DNA of 64,000 bases from Sipunculus nudus (GCA_026874595.1 CM049317.1:9334382-9398381); one strand, 5' to 3'; numbered from the stretch's first letter, positions 1 to 12,372 are shown. Translations and numbers: made by a program. Notes: generated by a model from the letters alone, not told the origin.

Positions 1-554
1 TGACTATGCTGAAATTATAAATGGGTGATAAACTGCGATGGGCGTAATTCCATTCTTGTATTTTTACAGAAGGCTCAGACAAACACGACAGTATGTTTCA
101 CGTGTGGATCATGGTGCACAAGTCTTCACCTAAGACCACACGTGACTGCATGACATTTACTGTTTAATGCAGGATATGTATGGACATGGCCTTACCGAAT
201 GTAAGCTCTATAAGGCAGTCTGAGTGGATATATAAATTTCTTCTGTTCACTTTGGATTTGCTAAAAATGTTGATTGTAATATACCATTGCTTCTAAAGAC
301 GTGTGTTATTGCAAAAGCAAAGAGGATAAATATACAAGACATCTGTTAATCCTTCTTCTCACTCACAAATCTCCTGGTGAGAAAGATATTGTTCTAACAT
401 TCAAATGTAACATTTGACGATTTACGATATTAGTACGCAAGCACTTTTGCAGAATGTCTATTTGTGTAACTTATACCCTTGTATAAATAGTTGCGTTATG
501 TATCGTCGCCTGTTTATATGAAACATGAAGATTTGCCTCATTACTTTTATTCAG

Positions 555-557
<3 letters not shown>
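1..557. other. AT-rich non-coding stretch
   Basis: I see no gene, tRNA or recognisable repeat here. The sequence is AT-rich with stops in all frames. Confidence 0.5.

Positions 558-609
<52 letters not shown>
558..609. repeat. (AT)n microsatellite
   Basis: About 26 uninterrupted AT dinucleotides. The first of more than a dozen long AT tracts in the window. Confidence 0.95.
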
Positions 610-615
<6 letters not shown>

Positions 616-862
616 TATACTTTACAATATACTTTATTATACGTTACGTTGAAATAACACCATTTTACGAGTAGGCAGTGCAATGTCTTCATGTACAAGC
701 ATGTGGGTGATTTTTTTGGGTCGATTTACATTCAGATTAAGTATGAGGCTAGCTAATATGTCTGCATTTAATTTTATAAAATTATTGTTTTGTGTGCGTG
801 TGTCCGTGCGTTTGTGTAAGAGGATGTTTGTGTGTGTACATCTATATATACATATATACTAG

Positions 863-898
<36 letters not shown>

Positions 899-1709
899 CG
901 AGTATTGTGTGATGGTCTGAGTGTATGGGTATGTGTATGTGATTCATTAAAATATATGTTGAATTGTTTGGCTAAAATTTTTCATGCACCCAAAATAAAA
1001 TTGCTCAAAATTGAACTAAATAAATATAACTGGTCTTGTGAATCCGTTTTACGGAATTCAGAAATATATATGACATTACCCAAAAATTTATTTTTAATCT
1101 TGGGGTCGCTGTCGCTTGGGGTCTTTGGAATGGATTATGAACTACGAAGCCAAATGGGCTGCACGACCTGTGCCGAAGTTGATAAATCGCGAAGTGTCCA
1201 CCAAAACACCGAGTGTCACTGAGTCGTAGCGACTCGGGTCAGCTGTCACAGGCACACCGTGACAGTCGCTACGTTCACTGAATCTGACCCCCGGTGACCT
1301 CGTGAGGTCGCAAACAGAGCAGACCACCAGTAAAACCAAGGACAACACTCGAATGAATGAATGAGTGAAGCATACATTAATATACTAGTATATGATTACA
1401 CCTCTTCTGTCACGTAGCTCGATGTAATTACAAAAACGCCGCTTCTGCCTCTGTTTTTTTTATGTTCTCTATTGAACTTGAAAATGGATTAGTGGTCTCC
1501 CTCTCAGAAGAACACTCTCTCCCTTTAATCATTTTATTTTAGCCACTCCTTAAAAAGAGAAGTATTTGTCTTGATGAATTTATTCCTTTCGTATTCTAAA
1601 AATTTTTATGATCAAATATGAATGCTCTACAGATTTTAATATTTTGTAGAACGTTTCATCTATTATTATTTGGTTTGATTCAAATATCTGATAACCTCTC
1701 GGTCTAATT
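610..1709. other. Non-coding stretch with a short (GA)n and a compound inverted repeat
   Basis: A TG-rich patch (about 785-840) precedes a perfect (GA)n at 868-897. The open frame starting inside that (GA)n is mostly translated repeat and I do not regard it as a gene. An inverted repeat at 1221-1272 is listed separately. Nothing else is recognisable. Confidence 0.5.
1221..1272. repeat. Compound inverted repeat (potential cruciform)
   Basis: GTAGCGAC at 1226-1233 pairs with GTCGCTAC at 1265-1272, and TGTCAC at 1244-1249 pairs with GTGACA at 1259-1264, giving a two-part hairpin. The outer left arm also lies in its own palindrome GAGTCG-TAG-CGACTC (1221-1235). The segment is GC-richer than its surroundings. 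It may be a remnant of a mobile element. Confidence 0.6.
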
Positions 1710-1717
1710 GTCTCTCC

Positions 1718-1767
<50 letters not shown>

Positions 1768-1791
1768 CCTCTCTCTCTCTCTCTCTCTCCA

Positions 1792-1864
<73 letters not shown>
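1710..1864. repeat. Compound microsatellite (CT)n-(TA)n-(GA)n
   Basis: A CT tract to about 1789, a TA tract at about 1795-1825, then a perfect GA tract to 1864. The flanking CT and GA tracts are reverse complements, so the block can fold into one long hairpin with the TA tract at its tip. The open frames crossing it on both strands encode only Ser-Leu, Arg-Glu or Tyr-Ile runs. Confidence 0.95.
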
Positions 1865-1866
<2 letters not shown>

Positions 1867-2901
1867 ATCAGACAGTTATCTAAATTACCACGACAAACAC
1901 TGGAATGTGTGAACTGCACCTCAGATGTTAGAACCAAATATCTTTCAATAGTTGTATACATGGGCCCGTCCTGCAATACAAATTTCTTCACACATTTACA
2001 CATCAGCATCGAGGTGTGTATGTCCTTCCTAAAGATTTATTTATTCCAGTAGGTGTATCATTATAAGTCTTTTGTATTACTGTGCTTTGTCCCATTGAAA
2101 TCGGGAGTTCCTAACTCCTGACCTTATTGAGTACAGGGCGTACATTTGACATACGCGTAAGTCACTACAAGCACTGTTAACATTAAATAAACAGGTCATT
2201 TGTAAGTGTTAAAAGCCCTGTCACAAAATGCTGTAGGAAGAGAGAAACACAGATAAAAATAATAATATACTTGGGATGAAAGATTCGCCCCCACCGTACA
2301 TATACGCATGGTATGTGCGACGGTTGGACTAGAATGGAGATATCGGCGCGTAGGTTTTACATTGTATGGTTAGTATTTGTGTATATAATTACCGCCCGCG
2401 CTGTGCCTTTCAATGGATTTGATTAAAAAGCCTCCAGTGGCATGGCTTGGTCATATGTAGGATGTAATTATCATTTTACATACTTGTTATTATATACACA
2501 CAAACATGCATATATCTATTGAACAGTCGACTCCAATCGCGTATAGGTAGCCATTTGTGCATGTCTATAAATAGGCATCTAATTGCAATGCGTATACTCA
2601 AGAGATATGTAAAGGATTTATACAGACTGACAAAGCATTATAAACAAAGTAAAAACACATGTTATATATTGGTATTTTCAAGCTGTCCCTGCTCCCTGTT
2701 ATTCAAATAAAAGACCTGGATGTGTGACAGTGGATTGGTTGCACAGAGTGTATATGAACACAGAGGGCGTAAGCTGTCGGACGGGGATTCCTCGGCAGGC
2801 GTGATGTCCTCAGCTGGCGTCTGATTTACCCTTGCTTATACAGGCACTCATGAAATAGACTGGTTTACACGCAAATATAGATACAGCCGTCATTATATAT
2901 T

Positions 2902-2911
<10 letters not shown>
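1865..2911. other. Non-coding unique stretch
   Basis: No gene or known repeat recognised. A short open frame at 2519-2710 has no recognisable domain. Confidence 0.45.
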
Positions 2912-2950
<39 letters not shown>

Positions 2951-3049
2951 GATTACTATGAAGTTATATCAATTCCAGCTAAAGTGTGCGATACTCTGCG
3001 TAGAGCACGTTATGGTGTACACATACATAACTGTACGGTTTGCTACTAT

Positions 3050-3104
<55 letters not shown>

Positions 3105-3124
3105 TATATATATATAAACATATA
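2912..3124. repeat. Two (TA)n microsatellites
   Basis: TA tracts at about 2912-2947 and 3051-3124, the second interrupted by single A insertions. About 100 bp of unique sequence separates them. Confidence 0.95.
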
Positions 3125-3982
3125 TATACATATATATAATGAAAAGTATACATACATTTTAAACGATACATACGACTTAATAAACCAATGCCCTTATTCT
3201 TACGCGAATAATAAGGATTATATAATATAATATAAGATAACATAACATTATATAAATATAAAATAATGAAACAGACACATCGAGTTATAATGAAAATTAA
3301 GATATAATGAATAAAATATAACACAAGCAACTGCCAAACTACTTTTTACTTTTTTCCCTTATAAACAAGCGGTATCCTTTTAACGCCCTAATTTATATTA
3401 ATCGTGCATTCTTTACTTCGGCCGATTTTGTGTACCCAATGTATACAAAAATGTTTAAGTTCAAGACCGGTCGGAAATCGGTCAAGCCGTGCTGTGTTTA
3501 TAGATGAATTATGACTTCACAAACTCTCAACAAGATCTCCAAACCGTCATTAACCATGGTTGTGAAATAAAAACACCTGTACATTATAACGTCCATCGTG
3601 CACTGAGGCTTGCTCCTAACACTGATTTCACAAATGATAGACAAATACAATGAACCGTTAACATTCAGGTCTTGTAAGCATACATTGATTTCAATGGTTC
3701 TAACATTTGTGTATTCTGGCTTAAATTGTATAATGTTACAGGGCGCATGTGTGTGAGGCTCACTAGCGTTTCATAAGAACGCGGCAAACGTACGAGAGCA
3801 GACGACAGCCCAAGGTTATAACGATAGAACACCTTGTTATGTGTTTTTAAAACACACCTTGTCATGCGTTTTTAAGACGCGCTGTAGTGAACATGAGACA
3901 TTAATGCAACTACTTCCAAAACAAAGTCAAGGTTACAAATATTTAATGAAATAAATATTTAATATCGCACGTATAAAATTTG
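3125..3982. other. Non-coding unique stretch
   Basis: AT-rich. Nothing recognised apart from short simple palindromes such as GACCGGTC near 3465. Confidence 0.45.
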
Positions 3983-4247
3983 AGAATGAGAGAGAGAGAG
4001 AGAAAGAGTGAGAGAGAGAGAGAGTGAGAGAGAGAGAGCGACAGTGCTGAGGAGTATGTGGGAAAGGGAGAGAGAACGAGAGAGTAAGAGATAGCTGGAC
4101 GATAGAGAGAATCAGTGTGTGTGTATGTGTGTGTGAGTGTGCATGTTTGAGAGAATACTGACTATGATTGAAAGAATGATAGAATGTGTGTCAGAGAGAG
4201 AGGGGGAGAGAGAGGGGGGATAGAGAGAGGGATAAAGAGAATGAGAA

Positions 4248-4287
<40 letters not shown>

Positions 4288-4375
4288 AGAGAGAGAGAGA
4301 AAAACAAAGAGAGAGATAGAGAGAGAGACTGTGGGTGCGAGAGAGAGAGACAGAGAGACAGAGAGAGAGATGGAG
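3983..4375. repeat. Long imperfect (GA)n purine tract
   Basis: About 390 bp dominated by GAGAGA on the plus strand, with (GT)n near 4116-4135 and GACAGAGA variants at the end. Strand asymmetry is extreme over 4190-4375. Overlapping open frames here encode Arg-Glu or Ser-Leu runs and are artefacts of the repeat. Confidence 0.9.
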
Positions 4376-4752
4376 ACGAACAGACAGTCAGCCATGCACA
4401 CAGAGTCACAGACACAGATAGAGCGTGTGTGTGTTTGTGGAAAGGAAGCTTAAGATGCTTGTTAATGATCCATATTTCAAGTTAATTACACGAACAAAAA
4501 CATATTCAGGTATGAAGACATTAAGTCCGTCGTTACCTTTATCTATGCTATCGGCCCATCTCCACCGTACATACAAACGTCTGACATGGTATCGCGTAAA
4601 ATACACGCAATTATGCCCATTATAAACGTATTAATCACAATGGATGAAACGAACGAAAATACGTCCCGAATAATAACCCGCTCTTCATGTCTGGCAAGGT
4701 AAAGGACATGGTGTGTGTAAGTGTGCGATTTTTAGTTCTCCTCGGCTAATTT

Positions 4753-4830
4753 AAAGTCCTTATGTGGCTTACCAAAAGTCCTTATGTGGCTTACCAAAAG
4801 TCCTTATGCATGCGGTTTAATTAAAGTCCT
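4753..4830 (+). repeat. 22-bp tandem repeat, about three units plus a partial one
   Basis: AAAGTCCTTATGTGGCTTAC followed by CA occurs at 4753 and 4775. A third unit at 4797 diverges after AAAGTCCTTATG, and a partial fourth begins near 4823. Confidence 0.85.
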
Positions 4831-5119
4831 TTATAATGCTTTTTCACATATCTCATATCCGATGTACCTCACAGTGAAGGACAACCGATAAAAAAAGTTA
4901 AATACATCAGTGGCGTGTTTACTTTATTACTGTTGTGGCCTACCTGCAGACGTGTCATTGGAGGACAAACACGTACACTCAAAAGGCATGAACACATTCA
5001 TGGTCTACACGGGAGCCTGTACACAATTATTGGTAACATGGCGGAATGAACTAATTAGTAATCCACACAGGAATTGGTGGTAATATATGTAACGGTTACA
5101 CGAGGTCGTACCTATGCAC

Positions 5120-5182
5120 GTGTGTGTGTGCGTGTCGTGTGTGTGTGATAGGGAGATAGAGACAGACAGACAGACAGACAGC
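5120..5182 (+). repeat. (GT)n and (GACA)n microsatellites
   Basis: A GTGTGTGT-rich run at about 5120-5148 is followed by six or so GACA units at 5160-5181. Confidence 0.85.
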
Positions 5183-5190
5183 TGACAGAA

Positions 5191-6489
5191 GGAGAGAGAG
5201 AGTTTCAGATTTCACGCAGTTAACGATTAACTTCTCAGAGCCTCGAATTCATATGAATTGATGCATTGGTAATTTAGTGGGACAAATGTTAGTACATGTA
5301 TATAATATCTGCTTGGATTCAGCTTAGTATTAAAAGGATATGCTGCTATAGGTTATCTCACAAGATTATTGATAAGACAGAAATATCTTCGCGATAACAT
5401 TGGTTGTAAAATGTTCAAATAACCGCGCCTTCCAGTAAATTAGGCGTGCTTGGGCAATATCAGAAGTATTCTATTATTTTAACTGCATATACTTCATTTG
5501 CTTGAAATATCTGAATAAACCTTATCACATTTGCCTTAATTTAACTTTGTGGTACATATTAAGAATCATCTAATGTCCTGTTCCATTTTTGTACTATTTA
5601 ATAAACATAGTGTTTAACTTTATGATTATTCTGGGCAAGCCCTCGATAATTGTAATGGTGGCTGATGTCTTGCTTAATGGAGTATTGCCAAATTGAGGGG
5701 GGGGGGGGGTGAATCCTCCTTCTAAAAAAACAGTTTACTATAATTCATTCTGGTTCTCTTTACATGCATAGTTTAGATCCGCGAAGTGAGCAAACAGTTT
5801 TATTGTCTGTCTGGCCACGGTACAGTATAAATGCGTACCCAAGAACAGTCAGACGTGTTTATGATCATTTTAGGACTCTTGTCACACCGGTCTCAACTTT
5901 CCTTTGGCAATAAATCTATATATTGTTTCTGGGCATGCAAAATGCTGTGTCTCGCATTATCAAAAACGAATTACTAACGTTGTATAATGTTAGTTAGATT
6001 ATACAGGAACACTGCTTAACGCCTCACCAAAATAGCAAATAGCACGGGGATTTCACAGGTGCTCGTGTACTTAATTTGTGTTTTTCTTTCTGTCAAGTCT
6101 GTCGTTAGGTTTCTGATCAGACAAGACGCCAAGTAAAGCAGTAATTTGACATGGTCTTTGAATTCATGAAAATAGTATAATGAGTATATTACGATGGCGG
6201 ACTACCCCAAACATATAGCTGTTTTCCCATCCCTCTCAGGCAGTATAGAACAATATAATCTGAAACGTACACACAGTCATGAACACAAGTCAACACAAAT
6301 AATATAACAAGATATTAATTAATAACATAATTTAATTCCTTATTTCATACATCACAAATTGAAGAAACATGACTCGGTCCGGCTCGATGATGATGAAAAC
6401 TAGGATCTTTCTGTCATCATTCTTTATCAGGGGTTTTAGACAAGCGCCGTACTGTCTGTACGCTGGTGGCTGGAGTGTTCAGACATTTG
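5191..6489. other. Non-coding unique stretch
   Basis: No gene recognised. Contains a poly-G run at about 5696-5710. Confidence 0.45.
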
Positions 6490-6790
6490 TCACTGAGATG
6501 GCGTTCATGGGTGCTGCTGCTTTACTGGCTCATCCGACTTCTCTCCTTCCCCTGGTGGGGTGGTCTGGGTTTGCCCTGGATCGTACGTATTGTATACTTT
6601 TTTTATGCTTGGCTTTAAGTGGCATCTACAACATTATAACTTACATTGACTCAACTCTAACACTTCTGAATTTTCTCCTTTAAATGGGCAAAATGAAAAG
6701 CCTATGATTTTCTACTTTGCCATTGTTGTGGGAGCTGGCTCGGCCCGGTTTCGGCCGTCTTCCACTTCTTTAGCTTAGCTATAATGAAAC
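6490..6790 (+). repeat. Unnamed dispersed repeat, copy A
   Basis: This segment aligns by eye with 31655-31945 in the same orientation. Shared landmarks in order are a GTGG-TGGTCTGG region, CTGGATCGT, GATACTTTT/TATACTTTT, a TCTACAA-ATTATA-CTT block, ACTCA-CTCT, and a GC-rich end (GGAGC-GGCTCGGCCCGGTTTCGGCCGT here). The 104-residue open frame starting at 6369 runs through it, but copy B does not keep the frame, so I do not call it a gene. Family unknown; possibly an old SINE or MITE. Confidence 0.6.
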
Positions 6791-9650
6791 AGCGAATAAT
6801 CGATTTATTGCATCAAAAGCCAGTCATTGATCGATCATGTAATTAGACATACACATAATCGATAAAAATTAATGCTTTTATATTCATTTCCATACTCATT
6901 TAATCTTTAGCTGACAATGGTAATACGTGATCTAGTTCTCACTGTTTAGTAGAGTCAGTTAGCGTAGTCAGAGATGTGAGGTTATAAATGTTAATTTTTC
7001 CAATGTAAATGCTAATGTACGTTAAAATGCTCATCCTAGTGTTAAATTATTGTTTGCGTAGACCCAGGGTGTATGTTATAGTGCAGTTGACCCATATTTG
7101 TTCAGTTGTAAAATGAACTGTGCAATTGTAAATCTGGAGTTGCGCCGTTCTAAAATTAAAGTTGTGATGTCACATACTAAATAAAACTTTTACGCCAACG
7201 AGTGAATGATTTTTTCGATCTCCCATATCAAGGCTATACACCATATAATTGATTCTGGTATGACTCTGCCAACTTTCATAAGTCTGTAATGTATTTTGTC
7301 ATATTGCCCTTCATAATACTCGTTTTATATAAACAAGCTATACATACAAACTCGAAATAAACTGGTAATAAAAAACTTATCTTAAAATTGAAAGGCCTCT
7401 GTCTCTGATAACCCGGTTTTAATTGCATGTTGGTGAAGTTTTCCGATAGAATTTAATGGTTGTTTAGCAATAGTCATATCGAGAAATTAAATGAATCACA
7501 CACATCTAATATTTCACATGCCTAATGTTATGTAATAAAAAAAAAGCGTTTCGACGATTTTGAATATATCATTGTTCTGACAGCATATTTTCTCTATTAT
7601 AATTCACAAGAAAAAAAATTCAACGGGGATCTACTGCCAAGGGATGGTACGATTCTTTTAAGGACGGAATTCGTTTTCATTGCGAATGAGAACATATATG
7701 TTTTAGGGAGATCTTGTATTTGGAAAATCGTGTGATTGTTACTAATAGATGTTCAAACTCATTCCTTACAATATGATTTAAAATTTCTGACTTTTTAATA
7801 TTTAAGCTTTCCTGTAACACATCTGGCACATGAAAGTAGAAGAGGGAAATTTACATGGATGTCACATACAGATATACAAGCACTCCATACAATACTGTAA
7901 CGAATAAATAGCAATAAATTCAAGAATAATAAATAAACACATGCGTGTTGTCAAATCTTAGACTCGAGAGCAAAAGGTCCTAGTTTCGAGAAGTTATAGG
8001 ATATTCACAACAAAAGATTTACTGACATACTCATCAAATGTGGTCATGCCGCCTAGATCTATATCTAGTAAATTATCCGTAAATTATCTTATACAACACA
8101 CATGAACATTTGATACAAGGCCTGCGCACATTTATATACTGTCATATATATTCTCTGGCATACTGGACCTTTCTAGGTTGCCGTGCCGACATGATGCTTG
8201 AACCATTTATTGTTTCGCGGTGTACAGGTTGGACGTACTGTATATCTACAGAAAAATATCCACGCTCTGTTTGTATTAAAAGAACTACGTGATGCGGAGT
8301 GACCTCGGTTTTCAATCAACACAGACAGTAACTAACATGTCAACCAGAATAGCCTGGCTCGTTTAGGGTGTGAAATGCTTTGTCAACTGTATCTTTGTGA
8401 ATTGTATCCATTCCTCAGAAAAGTTAAAAGTTAGGGTAGTGAACTCTTTACTGTACCCAACCCTATAGTAAACAAGGTTAAAGGTCAAAACTACAATTTA
8501 ATCATTCTTTGGTGTTTGTTCGGAAAAAACTAAGTTTCCAAGATTCCAGCAAAAATATATTGAAAGTTTACGAAATGGACTGTCGGTCTTGCATCAACAT
8601 AAATTGTCATTTTTAGTGTTTCATTCATCACCGCCGGTGTATGGTTTACTTTTTCAACATGACAGCTTGATGAATAGTAACATGTTTTGTAAGGTAAATA
8701 AATTGTCTGTAAAGTCAGAAGGCACATAAAGGATATAACCAGCACCATAGTAAACATTGCCAAAAGAATGAGGTCGGACACCACCACATATATATATGAT
8801 TTCCCAATTATCCTTTATGTAATAAATTATATATAAATTAATGCTTGTCATAAAGCAAATTGTGGGACCTCTTAGAAATTGGCTGTGCACATTTGTATAA
8901 CAAACATATATAGAAACACAAATTTATGTTAAGGTTTGCATTAACCTTTTTATCCAAACCTATGCACTATTTTTTTAGTATTCGATAAATATATACGATC
9001 ACACTACCAATACAGTCATGACGACGTTTAACAATTAAAATGTTATTTTTTTCCGAATTTATATCGACCCATCCGCCCCCATTTTCCCTTCCTACTGTAG
9101 ATGTTTAACCTAGCACCAAATAACTCATGTTATCTTTTCCAAGATTAATATAAGCAAAAAAATCTTTAAAAAAACATTAAACTGGCCACAACGAACAGCA
9201 AATATAGGCTTTTCAAGATGGCATCCTTGGCTAAACCCTTGAATAAAAATCAGCCCAAAGTCATTTAAAGTTATCTTTACATCCATGAAGTACATATGAT
9301 TTTAAAGCCGGTGCAGTGTTCTTTATAAATTAAAATTGAATTTTTATTTTTTCGATTTACCAGAAATTATTTTTAATATGAAAGAAACATTGTAGAAAAA
9401 AAATGTTTAAAGATAGTGTCATGTAGATTGGTTTATTGATATTGGTAACTTTAAAAAAACACCATTTAAAATTTAAAAATGGTTAAAATTTCATATGAAA
9501 ATTAATGTGAATTTCATAAATACATATACCACCAGAAAGAGCTCTGTAACCAAGTTTAACATGATGTATACTTAATGGGGTCTTATATGCAATTAAAACA
9601 ACTTTTGGATTTATTTAAAATTAGTGATTTTAGCAGGGATGCTACATTAA
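6791..9650. other. Long AT-rich stretch without recognisable features
   Basis: Very AT-rich with many poly-A and poly-T runs. Short open frames (for example 8530-8787 minus and 8110-8292 plus) carry no recognised domain. No tRNA or transposon ends seen. Confidence 0.4.
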
Positions 9651-9725
9651 TTACCACCATAAGGATTGCGATAGTACCGTCTCCGCTGGGAGTACACGAG
9701 CACTATCAATGCCTTATGGTGTTAA
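9651..9725. repeat. Strong 67-75 nt hairpin (pre-miRNA-sized)
   Basis: CACCATAAGG (9655-9664) pairs perfectly with CCTTATGGTG (9712-9721). The stem continues outward by TTA/TAA across one mismatch and inward through ATTG-ATAGT/ACTAT-CAAT with small bulges. A small CTCC-GCTG-GGAG stem caps the loop. Length and shape fit either a hairpin RNA precursor or a short palindromic MITE; sequence alone cannot decide. The strand is undetermined. Confidence 0.6.
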
Positions 9726-10071
9726 CTGGGCATGTAGCTTAATGCACAGCACCAATAACTTAATTGTGTCTATGGCGCCTATTTCGCGTGAAACTATATC
9801 TGTTACAGTGTTATCTTTGGCCCTCAAACGTTTATACAACAAATTTTACAATTAAAAGACGCACCAAAAGAGCCGGAAACCTTTTATAATAAAAATGTGT
9901 AATATATCATATCACCATCATATTTTTTTCAATCATGTCATATTTTTCTTCTTCTCATACGACATTAGTCATTCATAGTACAACATTAATGGATAGAAAA
10001 TAATACATATCATAGGAAAACTGCCATGTTTTATTTCTGTTACATAAAACTGTATCACACATTGCATAAAA

Positions 10072-10073
<2 letters not shown>
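9726..10073. other. AT-rich stretch, nothing recognised
   Basis: No coding or repeat signal seen. Confidence 0.45.

Positions 10074-10127
<54 letters not shown>
10074..10127. repeat. (AT)n microsatellite
   Basis: About 27 uninterrupted TA dinucleotides, immediately left of the dispersed repeat that starts near 10135. Confidence 0.95.
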
Positions 10128-10129
<2 letters not shown>

Positions 10130-10134
10130 CAAGA

Positions 10135-10216
10135 GTTGAACACCGGTAAAACTTCTCCGACCAGTTTCAATGCAGGTTAAATGATCTGAGACAAGGTTTT
10201 CTTTGGTCGTTCGCCC
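10135..10216 (+). repeat. Short dispersed repeat, copy 1
   Basis: Aligns with 12405-12488 in the same orientation: GAACACCGG, AAACTTCTC, ACC-GTTTC, CAGGTT-AAT-ATCTG, CAA-GTTTTC, then GGTC-TT-GCC. About 80 bp are shared. Family unknown. Confidence 0.65.
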
Positions 10217-11121
10217 GTGGAATACTACAACCACAGAGCACTTGTATCGAGTTCACTTACTGCTTACACCTTACTGCTGCGAGAATTCATACATGGCAGG
10301 ATATAATTTTATTTCTGATTTAACTCCACCTTTCCAATGTCTAAAAGTCATATGTTACGGATCTTGACTAACTCTTCGAACTTTATAATTACAATTTTTA
10401 TACATTATTGATCGTTTGTAATAATTCTTATAGTTTTTGCCACTGCTAAGAGATCATCTCTGGCAATATTTTTACCAATCCGTCATGATCATCGACAGGC
10501 GTAAAATATGCTTTAAAATCATCGATAATGATATTAATAAACCATTCTTGAATATTCGACATTCATTATTATTCTACGTATACATTAGTATATAATTACA
10601 TTCTTGTTTCCGGTTTGAAGGTCCTACTTAAATTTGTTTCTTTACTGCTTGGAGGCCTTATTCTATTTATAATACAACAATATGACTGTCAAGTTGTGAG
10701 CTGTTTTTCAGATCTTTAAAACCTATTTTCTCATACAAAAAAAAAGAAGCATTACATAACCGTTTTTTTTTTGTGTATATATTTATATGTTTAAAGATTT
10801 ACTCTTGTAGCGATTGTGAATTTACCCGCTATATACAGTCACATTTCCTCGACAGGCGATATCTCAAATAAACTACAAGACGGAGATACATCAGTGTATA
10901 TTTGGTTATTTGAAAGCGAGGTTTAAAAATTCCTACTAAGGACTATTTTTGCCACTCCCTTAAATGTAAGTGATGATGACGGTGGACAAACGACAAGGCT
11001 GGTTGATACCTGACGTGCTGCACTCAGGATTTTACTTTTCTTTCTCACAGGACTAGGAATTATCTATAAGACATGTTCAGTCGTCATAGCATTATTGGGA
11101 GTCTATGGTGCGTTAATAAAG
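10217..11121. other. AT-rich stretch, nothing recognised
   Basis: No gene, tRNA or transposon end recognised. Confidence 0.45.
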
Positions 11122-11193
11122 GGGGATGCATGGGGGGTGTATATCCCCCCTCACTTTTGGCCGAGGGGGGATGGTCAATGAAATCATCCCCCC
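11122..11193. repeat. Two adjacent G-run/C-run hairpins
   Basis: GGGGGG-TGTATAT-CCCCCC at 11132-11150, and GGGGGGATG (11165-11173) with CATCCCCCC (11185-11193), an exact 9-bp stem around an 11-nt loop. They stand out in an AT-rich neighbourhood. Confidence 0.7.
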
Positions 11194-11312
11194 TGATATT
11201 TAGAGGATATTTATAAATTGGAAATTAAATACATATATTAATAATTAGAATTACATATAATTTGGTTCAATTTCTGAGTTTACTTAGATGTAACCTATAC
11301 GGGAAACAATAA

Positions 11313-11327
11313 AAACATATATATATT

Positions 11328-11364
<37 letters not shown>

Positions 11365-11460
11365 GTATACCCTTTCCATCTATAAAACAATGAACCAGCA
11401 TGGCTATTCATACATCTATATATATATATTTATATATATATATATATATACATATATAGT
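11313..11460. repeat. Two (AT)n microsatellites with a (GTAT)n patch
   Basis: AT tracts at about 11316-11352 and 11416-11457, with four GTAT units near 11352-11368 between them. Confidence 0.9.
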
Positions 11461-11812
11461 GTGCGTGTGTTTATAAATAAGTTGTCCCAACTTTGTTAAC
11501 CCTCCCACTCCGAGTCCCCCCCCCCCCCCTTTGAAAGTTAATTGACGCCACTGCATGGGTAGTCTTAGCGGTTCTGTCTGGATCTTGCTATTTTGAATAT
11601 GAAGTGATGAAATGATGAGTAGGAAGAGACCAGTTTTAGGAGACAGTGGGTAATAATTAGTACCAGTAATCAGTGTATCATTGTCACAAAAGAACCCAAA
11701 AATAATAGATGTTTTACGGGTGTAAGTCAACTTGCATGGAGAAATTACATTCTGAACGTGTCTTCCTCAAATTGCTATGGCTGCTACCTTGGTTGGGTTG
11801 TGGACCTATCTC

Positions 11813-11869
11813 TGGGTGGTGGGGGCCGGGTGGGGGGAGGGGTGGAGGAGTGGAGGGGGGGGGGGGGGA
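11813..11869 (+). repeat. G-rich block with G-quadruplex potential
   Basis: Four consecutive G runs separated by one or two bases (GGGGG-CC-GGG-T-GGGGGG-A-GGGG, from 11821) satisfy the usual intramolecular G-quadruplex pattern. A long poly-G run follows at about 11855-11868. A poly-C run lies 300 bp upstream at about 11517-11530. Confidence 0.7.
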
Positions 11870-12061
11870 GTGATTGAGATTGGAAATGAAAACTGAATAA
11901 GTGTAGGAGTTAAAACACTGATTGTGGCCATCCCTAGGGTAAATCTTTAATATTATACATTAAAGTCCAATTATCAAAGCAAAAAATCATTAATAACAGA
12001 AAATTTGTAAACTGTGTTGTATTATTTGTGTTTTTAAACAATATATAAAGATTATACACTA

Positions 12062-12372
12062 CACCATATGTATGACTGAATGATTGAAAGTGAAGTCGGC
12101 GCTCGACGCACAGGTCTCCGGAAAATCCGGACCGCACTGGCTCCCTCAGATAGAGTCATAATATAGTTAGATAGTAAAGGCGAAAATAGAAGATATCGGT
12201 ATAGAGTTGAAGAACGTATAGTGAGAGAGGTGGAGGAAGCCGGAGAACCCGGAGAGAACCACCGACCTTGGATGGCCACTACAACCCAATCTCATGGCAA
12301 CACCTGGGATCGAACCCGGGTTGCCAGCGGAGAGGGCCAGGCGTTTTACCGCTCAGCTTTCCAGGCCTCACA
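12062..12372 (-). mobile_element. tRNA-derived SINE
   Basis: On the minus strand the element begins with a tRNA-like head near 12370. An A-box-like AGCTGAGCGGTAAAACGCC lies at 12340-12357, and a B-box GGTTCGATCCC at 12306-12316. These are pol III internal promoter signals. The body then carries a CTCTCCGGGTTCTCCGGCTT motif (around 12229-12257), a pyrimidine-rich CCGG-type word I recall from several metazoan dispersed repeats. The head is not a functional tRNA: it lacks a proper acceptor stem. I did not find convincing target-site duplications. A tRNA-derived SINE is the best reading; superfamily not assigned. Confidence 0.7.

Noticed and set aside
866-1222. Open frame beginning in a (GA)n tract
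   Set aside because: The first residues are translated microsatellite and the rest has no domain or codon structure.
1580-2052. Overlapping Arg-Glu and Ser-Leu open frames on both strands
   Set aside because: Direct translations of the (CT)n-(TA)n-(GA)n block; frames are open on both strands because the repeat lacks stops.
4162-4485. Three overlapping Ser-Leu or Arg-Glu open frames
   Set aside because: Artefacts of the long purine tract.
6369-6683. 104-residue hydrophobic open frame
   Set aside because: It runs through a dispersed repeat whose second copy at 31655 does not preserve the frame.
12306-12360. Functional tRNA gene
   Set aside because: A and B boxes are present, but acceptor and anticodon arms do not fold properly and a SINE body follows.
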